Position numbers and translations under genes: made by a program
In this document: piece by piece, positions 1-7,692 of the stretch
Numbering within the stretch: the first letter of the stretch is position 1
Layout of the letters: the number at the start of each line of letters is the position of its first letter
The notes under the pieces: generated by a model
Seen by the model: only the letters and a program-made list of their open reading frames with translations
The model's database searches: none
Told to the model about the DNA's origin: nothing
NCBI RefSeq assembly: GCF_030811715.1
Contig: NZ_JAUSRH010000001.1
Location: 124,001 to 188,000, forward strand
DNA: 64,000 nucleotides
Source: Sinomonas atrocyanea
GTDB lineage: Bacteria; Actinomycetota; Actinomycetes; Actinomycetales; Micrococcaceae
Direction: 5' to 3'

Positions 1-1
1 T

Positions 2-775
2 CGCCCGCTGGCCTGGCGCCGTCCCGTGGATGTGGCCGTCAACCTGCACGGCAATGGCCCCGAGAGCAGGGGCCGGCTCGAGGCGCTGAAGCCCACCTAC
101 CGGATCGGCCACGCGGCACCGGGCTGGGCCGGGCCCGAATGGGACGACTTCCTCCATGAGCGTGACCGCTGGGTGCGCCTGCTGACATGGAACGGCATCG
201 TGGCCGACTCCTCCGACTTCCGCCTCTGCCCGCCCGAGACGCCGGCGCCGGTGGACCGCGCGACGATCCTCCACGTCGGCGCCGCGTACGGCAGCCGGCG
301 CTGGCCCATCGAGCGGTTCGCGGACGTCGCAGCCGTGCTCGCCCTCCGCGGCCATCAGGTGATGGTCACCGGCGGGCCGGACGACGTCTTCCGCGCCTCC
401 GCAGTGGTCAAGGCCGCCGGGCTGCATGCCTCGGCCTGCGTGGCCGGACGCTGGGAGCTCGACCAGTTCGCCGCCGCGATCGCTGCGGCGCGGGCCGTGG
501 TCACCGCCGACACGTCGGCGGCCCATCTGGCCACGGCCTACGGCACGCCGTCGGTGGTCATCTTCGGGCCCGCGGCCCCAGAGCAGTGGGGGCCTCCCGC
601 CGAGGGACCGCACGTGGTCCTCACGGACCCTCTCGTACGCCTGGGCGACCCGTTCGCCGAAGACCCCGACCCGGCGCTGCTCGCCGTCCTGCCTGGCCAC
701 GTCCTCGACGCGTTGGACGGGCTGGAGGAGGACGACGCCGCCGGCCGGGAGGGCGGCGAGGTCGCCTTCACGTAG
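2..775 (+). CDS. Glycosyltransferase family 9 protein, 5'-truncated by the window edge
   Basis: C-terminal portion of a GT9 (ADP-heptose:LPS heptosyltransferase-like) glycosyltransferase. The frame is already open at base 2, before the first possible start (GTG at 26), so the gene almost certainly begins upstream. The visible part has the family's nucleotide-sugar Rossmann domain: a strand ending ILHVGAAYGSRRW near residue 85, then the hallmark TADTSAAHLATAYGTP followed by FGP near residue 167. In actinobacteria, which lack LPS, GT9 enzymes act on surface glycans or teichoic-acid-type polymers, so the substrate cannot be named. The last 30 residues are an acidic tail. A strong terminator follows 38 bases after the stop. 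Family call is firm; function is open. Confidence 0.85.
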   Translation, partial: RPLAWRRPVDVAVNLHGNGPESRGRLEALKPTYRIGHAAPGWAGPEWDDFLHERDRWVRLLTWNGIVADSSDFRLCPPETPAPVDRATILHVGAAYGSRRWPIERFADVAAVLALRGHQVMVTGGPDDVFRASAVVKAAGLHASACVAGRWELDQFAAAIAAARAVVTADTSAAHLATAYGTPSVVIFGPAAPEQWGPPAEGPHVVLTDPLVRLGDPFAEDPDPALLAVLPGHVLDALDGLEEDDAAGREGGEVAFT

Positions 776-813
776 GGCCTGCCGAGCTGGTCCGGGCGGC
801 GGGACGCCCGGGC

Positions 814-853
814 ACGCAGGAGGGCGCGGTGCACGCACCGCGCCCTCCTGCGT
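814..853. terminator. Bidirectional terminator hairpin, 19-bp perfect stem
   Basis: Perfect inverted repeat: arms 814-832 and 835-853 with a 2-base loop. It lies between the convergent glycosyltransferase (stop 775) and the sigma factor gene (stop 914). There is no long T run, as is usual for high-GC actinobacterial terminators. Confidence 0.8.
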
Positions 854-913
854 TCCCCGTCCGGACCTCATGCCGCCCCCCTTGCTCCGGCATGAGTCCC
901 GGACGGACGGGTC

Positions 914-1747
914 TCAGGCCGCCATCCTCCTCCGGAGCCTGTCGAGCAGGCGCTTGAGGAGCCGCGAGACCTGCATCTGGCTCACGCCGAGCTCCTTGGC
1001 GATCTCGTCCTGGGTCATCTCCTGGACGAACCGGAGGTCGAGGAGCTGCTTGTCGTTGTCCGTCGCGTCGGACATCGCCCCCGCGAGGGCGTGCATCTGC
1101 TCGACGTGCTCGTAGCCGGGGTCCTCAGCACCGAGGACGACGTTCAGCCGGCGTTCCTCCGGGTCCTCGGATGAGTCCCCGTGCTCGACCGGCTGGCCGA
1201 CCATGGCCGAGTCCGCGATCTGCGCCTCCGCGATGTCCGAGGCGGGGACTCCGGCTGCCTTGCTCAGCTCGGCCGTGGTCGGGTCGTGGCCCAGCTCCTG
1301 GGCGAGCCCCGGGCGCAGGCCGTTGACCTTGAGCCGGAGTTCCTGGAGCGCACGGGGCGGGCGGACCACCCAGGACTGGTCGCGGAGGTAGCGCTTGAGT
1401 TCCCCGGTGATGGTGGGCACCGCGTAGGGCACGAACCCGTGGCCGAGGGGCTCCCGGTAGCGGTGGGCCGCCTTCAGGAGGCCCAGGCGCGCCACCTGGC
1501 GCAGGTCGTCCGCATCATGCCCCGCGCAGCGGAACCTGCGGGCGAGGGCGTCGGCAACGCCGAGGTACTCGACGGCGAGCTGGCCCGCTGCCGCTGCCTC
1601 AGTGCCGGCAGTTGGAGGCTCGCTGCGGCGTGCCGGGCCTTCGGGCGCGGCTCCCAGGACGACGCCGTTGACGCTGTCTGGAGCGCCGGCAAGGTCTGGA
1701 TCGTTGGGCACTGGGAGCAGATGGTTCTGCCGTGGAGCTTCCTGCAT
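914..1747 (-). CDS. RNA polymerase sigma factor, SigB/SigF/SigG type (group 3)
   Basis: Alternative sigma factor of 277 residues. A variable 55-residue head precedes region 2 (DDLRQVARLGLLKAAHRY, then TITGELKRYLRD, the SigB/F signature), a short region 3, and a region 4 helix-turn-helix near residues 247-270 (MTQDEIAKELGVSQMQVSRL). Group 3 sigma factors of this class direct general stress, stationary-phase or sporulation-type regulons in actinobacteria. The start is supported by an AGGAGG-type RBS about 8 bases upstream. No anti-sigma or anti-anti-sigma gene lies beside it. Five sites resembling the SigB/F promoter consensus lie within the next 11 kb, so this protein is the natural candidate to read them; that link is inference. 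Confidence 0.9.
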   Translation of the reverse strand: MQEAPRQNHLLPVPNDPDLAGAPDSVNGVVLGAAPEGPARRSEPPTAGTEAAAAGQLAVEYLGVADALARRFRCAGHDADDLRQVARLGLLKAAHRYREPLGHGFVPYAVPTITGELKRYLRDQSWVVRPPRALQELRLKVNGLRPGLAQELGHDPTTAELSKAAGVPASDIAEAQIADSAMVGQPVEHGDSSEDPEERRLNVVLGAEDPGYEHVEQMHALAGAMSDATDNDKQLLDLRFVQEMTQDEIAKELGVSQMQVSRLLKRLLDRLRRRMAA

Positions 1748-2298
1748 GGCGAGTTGCCTCCTCGCTGGGATTGGAAAGATTGTGGGGCGTCAGTGACTGC
1801 CGGGCGCCTCCTGAGACGAATGGTCCGCGGCGTGCGCGGGGAATTGTGCGGGCCAGGTCCCGGTGTCTCGAGTCCTGGTATCGGGGTTGTCTGCGTCGCC
1901 TCGAGCGGAAGAGGGACACCGGCTGGCCACGGCGGCTGGAGCGTGCCTTGTTTCGCGCCCTGAGGTTTCGCACGCCAAGGCGCGACGGGCGTCTTCGGTG
2001 ATGCGCTCGCGGCGACCGGTGGGTCGCGACGCTTGGGTCATAGTGACGATGAGTCTCCAGTCAACTGGCCACGCGCTTTGGTGGTACGGGCGTGGTGATC
2101 CGGGCCAGCTGCTTGACTCCGGCTTCCACCGTAGGCACGGCTGTCCTTCAGATACAACAGCTCGAGAAGGAGCAATGCTGTCTCTTGGCATCTGGGGTGC
2201 AGATTATCTGGCGCGCTTAGCGATCGGCACGCTCCCGGTTGGGCCGACAATCCGAGGAAAGGCGGCCGTGCCGCGCCGCCGGTCTCCTCGATGGCGGC
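1748..2298. other. Gene-poor intergenic stretch
   Basis: About 550 bases with no credible gene. The open frames crossing it on both strands encode Arg/Pro-rich or low-complexity peptides with no family resemblance. The composition looks slightly less GC-rich than the flanks, notably around 2030-2200. I see no tRNA-like fold, no long inverted repeat and no IS end. It may hold the sigma gene promoter, an unrecognised small RNA, or a decayed gene. Confidence 0.5.
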
Positions 2299-2299
2299 G

Positions 2300-2326
2300 G
2301 TTTTGACGCGGAGCCGAGGCGGGTAT
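2300..2326 (+). promoter_or_regulatory. SigB/SigF-like promoter upstream of the acidic protein gene
   Basis: GTTT at 2300-2303, a 17-base spacer, then GGGTAT at 2321-2326, ending 49 bases before the start codon at 2376. The pattern matches the actinobacterial SigB/F consensus (GNNT/GTTT, 14-17 bases, GGGTAN). Confidence 0.55.
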
Positions 2327-2375
2327 GAACACGTGAGCGGACCACCCCCGCCTTCCACCGATTCGAGAGGACGCC

Positions 2376-2786
2376 ATGGACCAGCGGAATCTTCCTGACG
2401 AGCCCGAGCGCCGGGAGGGCACGCCCCTCGAGGGCGGCGAGGCCACCCACGCAGACCGGGAGGCCGGCGAGGACCGCCCGGCGGAGGGCTCCGGCCCGCA
2501 CCCGGGCACCCCGGTCCCGCGGCACGGGGTCGACGACACCGTGGCCGACGGCCCCACCGACGTCACTCCGTCGTCCCAGGGCGTCGGAGCGGTCTGGGGC
2601 GATGCCGAGCGGACCCCCAACCCCGGCCCTGTCCGCCCGCCCGGGCCCGACGACCAGGCGCGCATCGATGCGGTCGCCGAGGAGTACGAGATCGCGACCA
2701 CCGAGGAGGGCGAGCACTACCTCACGCCTCGGGAGGACGCAGAGACGTCCTCGCAGCCGGCGCGCGACGACTTCCCGGACCACTGA
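2376..2786 (+). CDS. Disordered acidic hypothetical protein
   Basis: Protein of 136 residues rich in Pro, Gly, Glu and Asp, with no hydrophobic segment and little predicted fold apart from a short region near residues 92-115 (DDQARIDAVAEEYEIATTEEGEHYL). ATG start with a GAGAGGA-type RBS 6-7 bases upstream. I do not recognise a family. The composition resembles small hydrophilic stress or desiccation proteins, and a SigB-like promoter lies 49 bases upstream, so a stress role is possible but unproven. It converges on the topoisomerase IB gene (38-base gap). Confidence 0.7.
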   Translation: MDQRNLPDEPERREGTPLEGGEATHADREAGEDRPAEGSGPHPGTPVPRHGVDDTVADGPTDVTPSSQGVGAVWGDAERTPNPGPVRPPGPDDQARIDAVAEEYEIATTEEGEHYLTPREDAETSSQPARDDFPDH

Positions 2787-2824
2787 TCCGGGAATGCAGC
2801 GCCCGTGTGGGCCCGGGTCGCGCC

Positions 2825-3808
2825 CTACGTGCCCGGACCGGTCCGCGGCGTCGAGTCGAGCAGCTCGGCGAGGGCGGCGTCGGAGACCTTGCCACCCGGC
2901 GTCGTGAGCTTCCTGCCCTCGTGGTAGGCGAGGAGGAGCCGCGGGTCCACATAGGATCCGCGGGCCACGGCGATCGTGTTGTGGAGCCAGTCGGCGGCGT
3001 CCGCGATGGCGCGGCGCCACGCCTCCTCGGCGTCGAAGCCCTGCTCGCCGCTGCGGGCGAGGGATTCGGCGGCGATCACGGTGCCGCGCCACGTCCGCAG
3101 GTCCTTGGCGCTCGCACCCATCCCGGCCCTCACGCGCAGGTACCCGTTGAGGGACTCGGATCCGATCCGCTGGAACCCCGTGCCGGACTCGTAGCCGAGG
3201 GCAGCCCGGGACTTCCCGCCCTTCGGCAGGCTGCGGAGGTATTCGGCCAGATCGTGGTCGTGCAGCTGCACCGACCACTGCATCCCGGACTTGCCCGGGA
3301 ACTCCAACGAGATCGTGTCGCCGTCGAGGCGCAGGTGCCGGCGCTGGATCGTCGTGACGCCGAAGGAGCCGTGCTGGCGGGCGTACCTGCGGTTTCCCAC
3401 CCGTACCCCGAGCCTGTCCACGATGCGCAGCGCCGCCGCGAGGGCCTGGTCCTTCGGGCCGTGCTTGCCGCGGAGGTCTTCTGTGACCGCCCGGCGGATG
3501 GCGGGGAGCCGCCGGGCCAGAGCGACCGCGCGGTCGAACTTGCGGGCTTCCTGCCGCTCGCGCCACGTGCTGTGGTACAGGTACTGCTTCCGGCCGGCGG
3601 AGTCGATGCCGGTGGCCTGGACCCGGGCACGCTGAGATGCCGCGATCCGCACGTTCCGCCACGCCGGCGGTATGGCGAGCGCGTCGATCCGCGCGAGGAC
3701 CTCGGGCGAGTCGACCCGCTGGCCGTCCGCGTCCCGGTAGCTGAACCCTTTGCCCGCGCGGCGCCGGGTGATCGTCCCGTGCGCCGTCCGCCTGCTGCGC
3801 GTCTTCAT
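2825..3808 (-). CDS. DNA topoisomerase IB (poxvirus/bacterial type)
   Basis: Type IB topoisomerase of 327 residues, the usual bacterial length. It relaxes supercoils by transient 3'-phosphotyrosyl nicking without ATP. The N-terminal domain includes the motif YLYHSTWRERQEARKFDR. The catalytic domain has RRYARQHGSFGVTTIQRRH, the KDLRTW motif carrying an active-site arginine, and SYVDP with the presumed nucleophile Tyr286 (equivalent to SYIHP in relatives). ATG at 3808. There is little room for a leader if transcription starts from the GGGTAA box just upstream, so the mRNA may be leaderless. The gene is divergent from an SDR gene; both look stress-associated. Confidence 0.92.
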   Translation of the reverse strand: MKTRSRRTAHGTITRRRAGKGFSYRDADGQRVDSPEVLARIDALAIPPAWRNVRIAASQRARVQATGIDSAGRKQYLYHSTWRERQEARKFDRAVALARRLPAIRRAVTEDLRGKHGPKDQALAAALRIVDRLGVRVGNRRYARQHGSFGVTTIQRRHLRLDGDTISLEFPGKSGMQWSVQLHDHDLAEYLRSLPKGGKSRAALGYESGTGFQRIGSESLNGYLRVRAGMGASAKDLRTWRGTVIAAESLARSGEQGFDAEEAWRRAIADAADWLHNTIAVARGSYVDPRLLLAYHEGRKLTTPGGKVSDAALAELLDSTPRTGPGT

Positions 3809-3818
3809 CGGCAGCTAC

Positions 3819-3843
3819 TTACCCACAGCCCCACGGATGGAAT
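3819..3843 (-). promoter_or_regulatory. SigB/SigF-like promoter for topoisomerase IB
   Basis: On the minus strand, GATT (3843-3840), a 15-base spacer, then GGGTAA (3824-3819). The box ends 10 bases before the ATG, which would give a leaderless or near-leaderless transcript. It fits GNNT-N14-16-GGGTAN. Confidence 0.45.
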
Positions 3844-3846
3844 CAG

Positions 3847-3867
3847 CCCGGTCGGCCGCCGACCGGG
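3847..3867. promoter_or_regulatory. 21-bp palindrome in the topIB-SDR divergent region
   Basis: Arms 3847-3855 and 3859-3867 (9 bp, perfect) with a 3-base centre, 21 bases before the SDR start. It could be an operator or a structure in the SDR mRNA leader. No regulator can be assigned. Confidence 0.4.
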
Positions 3868-3888
3868 CCGTCACGGAAGGAGTCACAC

Positions 3889-4773
3889 ATGAACGCATCA
3901 CAACCCCAGGACCCGCGCAGCGCCCGGGTGACGGGCACCATCCCTCCCCAGGACCTCGAGGCGCCGGGGACCACCGGGGCGACCGAGCCGCGCCCGGACC
4001 ACGGTGAGAGCACCTACGAGGGCCATGGGCGCCTCACCGGGCGCGCCGCCCTCATCACGGGCGGGGACTCGGGGATCGGCCGTGCCGTCGCCCTCGCCTT
4101 CGCCAGGGAAGGGGCAGACGTCGCCATCACCGCCATGCCCGAGGAAGCCCAGGACGCGGCCGAGGCCACCGCTGCCATCTCCGACGCCGGGACGCGCGCA
4201 GCGCACTTCGAGGGCGACCTGCGCGACGAGGACTTCGCCTCCTCCCTGCCCGGGCGCACGCTGGAGGAATTCGGGAAGCTGGACATCCTCGTCCTCAACG
4301 CGGCCTACCAGCAGGCCCGGGACGGCATCGACACGGTCTCCACCGAGGAGTTCGACCGGGTGATGCGCACCAACCTCTACAGCCAGTTCTGGCTGCTCCG
4401 CGCAGCGATCCCCCATCTCCAGCCGGGCGCATCCATCATCATCACGAGCTCGGTGCAGGCGGCGGAGCCCTCGGCCGGGCTCTTCGACTACGCGATGACC
4501 AAGGCCGCCCAGGCCGCCCTCGTCAAGGCCCTGGCCCCCGAACTCGGCAAGAAGGGCATCCGCATCAACGCGGTCGCGCCCGGGCCGGTCTGGACGCCGC
4601 TCATCCCCTCGACAGGCTGGCCCGAGCACGTCCCGGAGTTCGGCAAGGACTCGCCCCTCGGACGCCCCGCCCAGCCCGCCGAGCTGGCGCCGGCGTACGT
4701 GCTGCTCGCCTCGGACGAGGCCTCCTACATCTCCGGAGCGGTGGTCCCCGTCACCGGCGGGAAGCCCTTCTAG
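3889..4773 (+). CDS. SDR family oxidoreductase, general-stress (GSP39/YdaD-like) subfamily
   Basis: Classical short-chain dehydrogenase of 294 residues with the extended N-terminus (about 50 residues, Pro-rich) typical of the GSP39/YdaD group, whose Bacillus members belong to the SigB general stress regulon. Visible motifs are TGGDSGIG (57-64, NAD(P) binding), NAAY near 139, the catalytic pair Tyr201/Lys205 (YAMTK), and VAPGPVWTPL after the active site. The substrate is unknown. Strong RBS (GGAAGGAG) before ATG. It is divergent from topoisomerase IB and followed by a 15-bp terminator hairpin. Confidence 0.9.
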   Translation: MNASQPQDPRSARVTGTIPPQDLEAPGTTGATEPRPDHGESTYEGHGRLTGRAALITGGDSGIGRAVALAFAREGADVAITAMPEEAQDAAEATAAISDAGTRAAHFEGDLRDEDFASSLPGRTLEEFGKLDILVLNAAYQQARDGIDTVSTEEFDRVMRTNLYSQFWLLRAAIPHLQPGASIIITSSVQAAEPSAGLFDYAMTKAAQAALVKALAPELGKKGIRINAVAPGPVWTPLIPSTGWPEHVPEFGKDSPLGRPAQPAELAPAYVLLASDEASYISGAVVPVTGGKPF

Positions 4774-4803
4774 GCCAGATCACCCGAAGCCAGTCACGGC
4801 GAA

Positions 4804-4837
4804 GAGGAGCGCCGGTCCATCAGGACCGGCGCTCCTC
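4804..4837. terminator. Bidirectional terminator hairpin
   Basis: Perfect 15-bp arms (4804-4818 and 4823-4837) around the loop atca, between the convergent SDR and DUF2795 genes. Confidence 0.8.
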
Positions 4838-4862
4838 CCCTCTGCTGCGGTGCTCCCGCAGG

Positions 4863-5144
4863 TCACCCCGCGTCGAAGCGGTCGCCGCCGCGCTCGTCGT
4901 CGTCATCCTCTACCCCGGCGTCACCGGCGCCCGCCCGTTCAGGGTGGTTGCCCACCTCCGAGATCGCCTGGCTCACCTCGGTGGGCTTCGCGTAGGAGCG
5001 GTCCGGGATGGCTTCCAGCGAGCGGAGCACGTTGCTGTCGGCGCCCTCCTGCTTGGCCCGGGCAACGAGCGCGCCCTTCTCGGCCGGGTAGTCGACGCCC
5101 TCGAGGAACTTCTGGATCTGGATGGGGTTCGCGGAATCGGTCAT
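4863..5144 (-). CDS. DUF2795 domain protein
   Basis: Small soluble protein of 93 residues. Residues 5-65 match the DUF2795 pattern (NPIQIQKFLEGVDYPA, then LEAIPDRSYAKPTEVSQAI), which resembles a small helical DNA-associated fold. The last 25 residues are an acidic tail (EDDDDERGGDRFDAG). Function is not established for the family. The start has a GAGAGGAG RBS. It lies 24 bases downstream of the membrane coiled-coil gene and probably shares its transcript. Confidence 0.85.
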   Translation of the reverse strand: MTDSANPIQIQKFLEGVDYPAEKGALVARAKQEGADSNVLRSLEAIPDRSYAKPTEVSQAISEVGNHPERAGAGDAGVEDDDDERGGDRFDAG

Positions 5145-5168
5145 GGCTCTCCTCTCATGAGAACCCGC

Positions 5169-5792
5169 TCAGCGGGTTCCCTCGGTCGGTGTGGTGGTCC
5201 CGGTCGCACCGCCGCGCTCGGCGCCGGGCGGCAGGGTTCCGTCGGTGCGGTCGGTGCGGTCGGTGCGGAGGCCTTCCTGCGCCGTCCCGTGGCCGCCGTG
5301 CCGGCCCGGAGCGGTCTCATCGAGCACCGCCTCCTGGCGGGCAACTCCCTCGCGGGCGGCCTCCTCGCGGCGCTCGGCCACGGCCTCCTCGCGGCGCTCC
5401 TGGTGGACCTCCTGGCGGGGGGCCGCCTGCTCGCGGGCGGCGTCGGTTCCTCCGCGGCGGTCCGGATCGAGCTCGTCCGCCTTCCGGCGCTGCTCCTCGA
5501 TCCGCTCGCGGTCCTCGCGGGTGCTCTCGCTGTGTCCCTGGGCCTCGTGGCGGAGGCGGGCGGCCTCCACCTCCGCGCGCTCGGCGCGCACCTGCGCCTC
5601 GCGGGCCTTGACCTCCCGGTCGCGGACGTCGATCTCGCGGCGCGCTGCCTCGGCACGCAGCTCCTCGGCGTGCTCGCGCTGGCGCTGTTTGCGGGCCTCT
5701 CCCCGCTTCCGGGACACCGCGATGGCCACGATGATCGCAATGACGACGATCACTGCAATGACAATGACCGCCGTGAGCTGGGTCGGATCCAT
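5169..5792 (-). CDS. Membrane-anchored coiled-coil hypothetical protein
   Basis: Protein of 207 residues with one N-terminal transmembrane helix (about residues 7-27, nearly all Ile/Val/Ala) followed by a basic stop-transfer and a long Arg/Glu/Ala-rich coiled coil to about residue 165. The tail contains a short tandem RTD repeat (three copies, DNA near 5243-5270). I recognise no enzyme domain. It may be a scaffold or envelope-stress protein. RBS AGGAGG lies 6 bases before ATG, and a SigB-like promoter lies about 35 bases upstream. The gene end overlaps a small stem-loop at 5160-5179. Confidence 0.7.
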   Translation of the reverse strand: MDPTQLTAVIVIAVIVVIAIIVAIAVSRKRGEARKQRQREHAEELRAEAARREIDVRDREVKAREAQVRAERAEVEAARLRHEAQGHSESTREDRERIEEQRRKADELDPDRRGGTDAAREQAAPRQEVHQERREEAVAERREEAAREGVARQEAVLDETAPGRHGGHGTAQEGLRTDRTDRTDGTLPPGAERGGATGTTTPTEGTR

Positions 5793-5825
5793 GGGTCAAC
5801 CTCCTGAGGTCAGGTTTCCCTCCCA

Positions 5826-5851
5826 GTACCCATCAGGCTGTGGATCCAATC
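5826..5851 (-). promoter_or_regulatory. SigB/SigF-like promoter for the coiled-coil / DUF2795 pair
   Basis: On the minus strand, GATT (5851-5848), a 16-base spacer, then GGGTAC (5831-5826), ending 33 bases before the ATG at 5792. Confidence 0.5.
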
Positions 5852-5875
5852 ACTCCGGGCCCAGTCGGCCGCGCC

Positions 5876-6442
5876 TTAGTCCGCTCCCGCGGCGCCGGGC
5901 CCCGCTGCGCCGGTCCCCGCCGGGCGCACCGCCGCCGCGATCGCCGAGGCCACCAGGGCGGGGTCCTCGTGGCTCCAGAACCGCAGGACCTGCCACCCGG
6001 CCGCGCTGAGCGCGGCGGTCGTCTCGGCGTCCCGCTCGCGGTTGCGGGCGATCTTGGGCCGCCAGTAGTCCACGTTGCTCGCCGGCTCGATGTAGTGCTC
6101 GGGGCACCCGTGCCAGTAGCAGCCGTCGATGAACACCGCCACGCGCGCCCGCGTGAACACGAGGTCCGCGGTGCGCCGGAGGGCGGGCACCGGGCGGAAG
6201 GCCACCCGGTAGCGCAGGCCCATCGCGTGGACCGCCCGGCGCACCTTGAGCTCGGGCGCGGTGTCCCGCGAACGGTTCCCGAGCATGGTGCGGCGGATCG
6301 CCGGCGTCGTGGCCCAGGACGGCTCGCCCTTCCGGCTCCGCCGCGTCCGGTCTCCGTCGCGGACGGACGACGCCGGTGACTCGCCCGCCGCCGGTGCGTC
6401 ACCGGCGTCGTGCGTGTCCTCGGGGACCCCGGCCTGGCTCAT
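5876..6442 (-). CDS. vsr: Very short patch repair (Vsr) endonuclease
   Basis: DNA mismatch endonuclease of 188 residues that nicks 5' of the T in T:G mismatches arising by deamination of 5-methylcytosine. Core: GNRSRDT near 55-61, Asp93 in TADLVF, and GCYWHGC at 107-113 with His111. The Asp-His spacing of 18 equals that of E. coli Vsr (Asp51/His69). The frame stays open further upstream, but that part lies antisense to the next operon; ATG at 6442 starts the credible protein with a 50-residue hydrophilic head. No cytosine methyltransferase lies beside it, which is unusual since vsr normally travels with dcm-type genes. Confidence 0.9.
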   Translation of the reverse strand: MSQAGVPEDTHDAGDAPAAGESPASSVRDGDRTRRSRKGEPSWATTPAIRRTMLGNRSRDTAPELKVRRAVHAMGLRYRVAFRPVPALRRTADLVFTRARVAVFIDGCYWHGCPEHYIEPASNVDYWRPKIARNRERDAETTAALSAAGWQVLRFWSHEDPALVASAIAAAVRPAGTGAAGPGAAGAD

Positions 6443-6484
6443 GCGGCCAGCGTACGCCGGCGGCTGGGAAGGTGCTGGAAGCGC

Positions 6485-6509
6485 GTTTTGCCCGCTCGGC
6501 CGCGGGTAG
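6485..6509 (+). promoter_or_regulatory. SigB/SigF-like promoter of the oxidoreductase operon
   Basis: GTTT at 6485-6488, a 15-base spacer, then GGGTAG at 6504-6509, ending 53 bases before the first start codon at 6563. The geometry is nearly the same as at 2300 and 12368. Confidence 0.55.
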
Positions 6510-6562
6510 CGCTGAGGAAGGAGGGCTGGACACCGCCCGGTCCGAGCACGGAAGGAACCCCG

Positions 6563-7072
6563 ATGGGAACACTGGCATTCCTCGCCGCGAAGCGCCCGGG
6601 GCGCGGGCCCCTGAACCGCGGCGGTCCGCTCAGCGTGGTGGAGCCCCGGGGAATCCAGAGGCTCGTCCGCAACGTCGAGACGGGCCGGTTCGAGCGCACC
6701 CTCTCGGGCCTCACCGCCGCCGGGGCGCTCGTGACCGCCGCCGAGATCTACCTCGAGCACGACAAGGCAAGCTTCGGCAATCCCTGGATGTGGGCCCCGG
6801 TGGCCCTCGGGCCGATCGGCGCCGCAGCGGGGATCGGCGGGGTGTTCAGTGCGAGGCTCGCCCACACCGCCCTGCCGATCGCGAGCGCGGCGATCATCGC
6901 GAACGGGCTCCAGGGGACCTACCTCCACCTGCGCGGGATCGCACAGCGCCCCGGCGGCTTCAAGGAACTGCGCTACAACGTCGAGATGGGCCCGCCGCTG
7001 CTGGCCCCGCTGCTCGTGACCCTGGTCGGGGGGATGGGGATCCTCGCTTCGATCCTGAGGAGGGAGCCGTGA
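6563..7072 (+). CDS. Four-TM hypothetical membrane protein, first gene of the oxidoreductase operon
   Basis: Protein of 169 residues. The start at 6563 is chosen because GAAGG lies 7 bases upstream and a promoter lies between 6485 and 6509; a longer open frame from 6410 would precede that promoter. After a 40-residue basic head there are four hydrophobic segments, about 45-62, 70-95, 100-120 and 143-166. I do not recognise a family. It overlaps the next gene by 4 bases (GTGA) and may anchor or serve as electron acceptor partner for the GMC oxidoreductase complex encoded downstream. Confidence 0.75.
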   Translation: MGTLAFLAAKRPGRGPLNRGGPLSVVEPRGIQRLVRNVETGRFERTLSGLTAAGALVTAAEIYLEHDKASFGNPWMWAPVALGPIGAAAGIGGVFSARLAHTALPIASAAIIANGLQGTYLHLRGIAQRPGGFKELRYNVEMGPPLLAPLLVTLVGGMGILASILRREP

Positions 7073-7692
7073 CGCTGCCGCTGCCCGCCGAGGACGGCGG
7101 CGGACGCTTCCCCGGCCAGCACGCGCTCGACGAGCGCGGGCACTGGGACGAGGCCACGGAGGCGCTGGTCCTCTCCCGGACGCAGCGGCCGCCGGACATC
7201 AGCTTCTTCACGGCCCAGGAGCAGGCCATCGCCGCCGCCCTGCTCGACCGGCTCGTGGGCCAGGAGACGGACGCGCAGCCCCGCATCCCCCTCGTGAACT
7301 TCGTCGACGCCCGCCTCGCGGCGGGTGAAACGGACGGCTGGCACTACGCGGACCTGCCCGAGGACGGCGAGGTGTGGCGCCAGGGCCTGCGCTTCCTCGA
7401 CCAGGACGCCCGCGAGCGCTGCGGCACCGGGTTCGCGACCGCGGGACGGGAGCAGCAGGAGGCCATCCTGACCCACCTGCGCTCGACGGACGGCCCTTGG
7501 CACGGCTTCCCGGCCGGTCACGTGTGGAACCTGTGGCTGCGGTACGCGTGCACGGCGTTCTACTCCCACCCGTGGGCGTGGGACGAGATCGGGTTCCCCG
7601 GCCCCGCCTACCCGCGCGGGTACGCGAACCTCGGGATGGGCCGCCGGGAGCACTTCGAGGTCCGGGACGCGCATCCGGGTGAGAGCGCATGA
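7069..7692 (+). CDS. Gluconate 2-dehydrogenase subunit 3-like protein
   Basis: Protein of 207 residues, GTG start overlapping the previous stop. The central part (PDISFFTAQEQAIAAALLDRL, about 43-63) and the Trp/His-rich C-terminus (WHGFPAGHVWNLW ... YSHPWAWDEIGFPGPAYPRGY) match the gamma subunit of membrane gluconate/sugar dehydrogenases. That subunit pairs with a GMC flavoprotein, which is encoded by the next gene with another 4-base overlap. Unlike many relatives it shows no Tat or Sec signal, so the complex may be cytoplasmic or held by the 4-TM protein. No cytochrome subunit is present. Confidence 0.8.
   Translation: MTLPLPAEDGGGRFPGQHALDERGHWDEATEALVLSRTQRPPDISFFTAQEQAIAAALLDRLVGQETDAQPRIPLVNFVDARLAAGETDGWHYADLPEDGEVWRQGLRFLDQDARERCGTGFATAGREQQEAILTHLRSTDGPWHGFPAGHVWNLWLRYACTAFYSHPWAWDEIGFPGPAYPRGYANLGMGRREHFEVRDAHPGESA

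Noticed and set aside
1863-2306. 147-codon plus-strand frame in the gap before the acidic protein
   Set aside because: No RBS, Arg/Ser-rich and featureless; it also runs through the SigB-like promoter at 2300.
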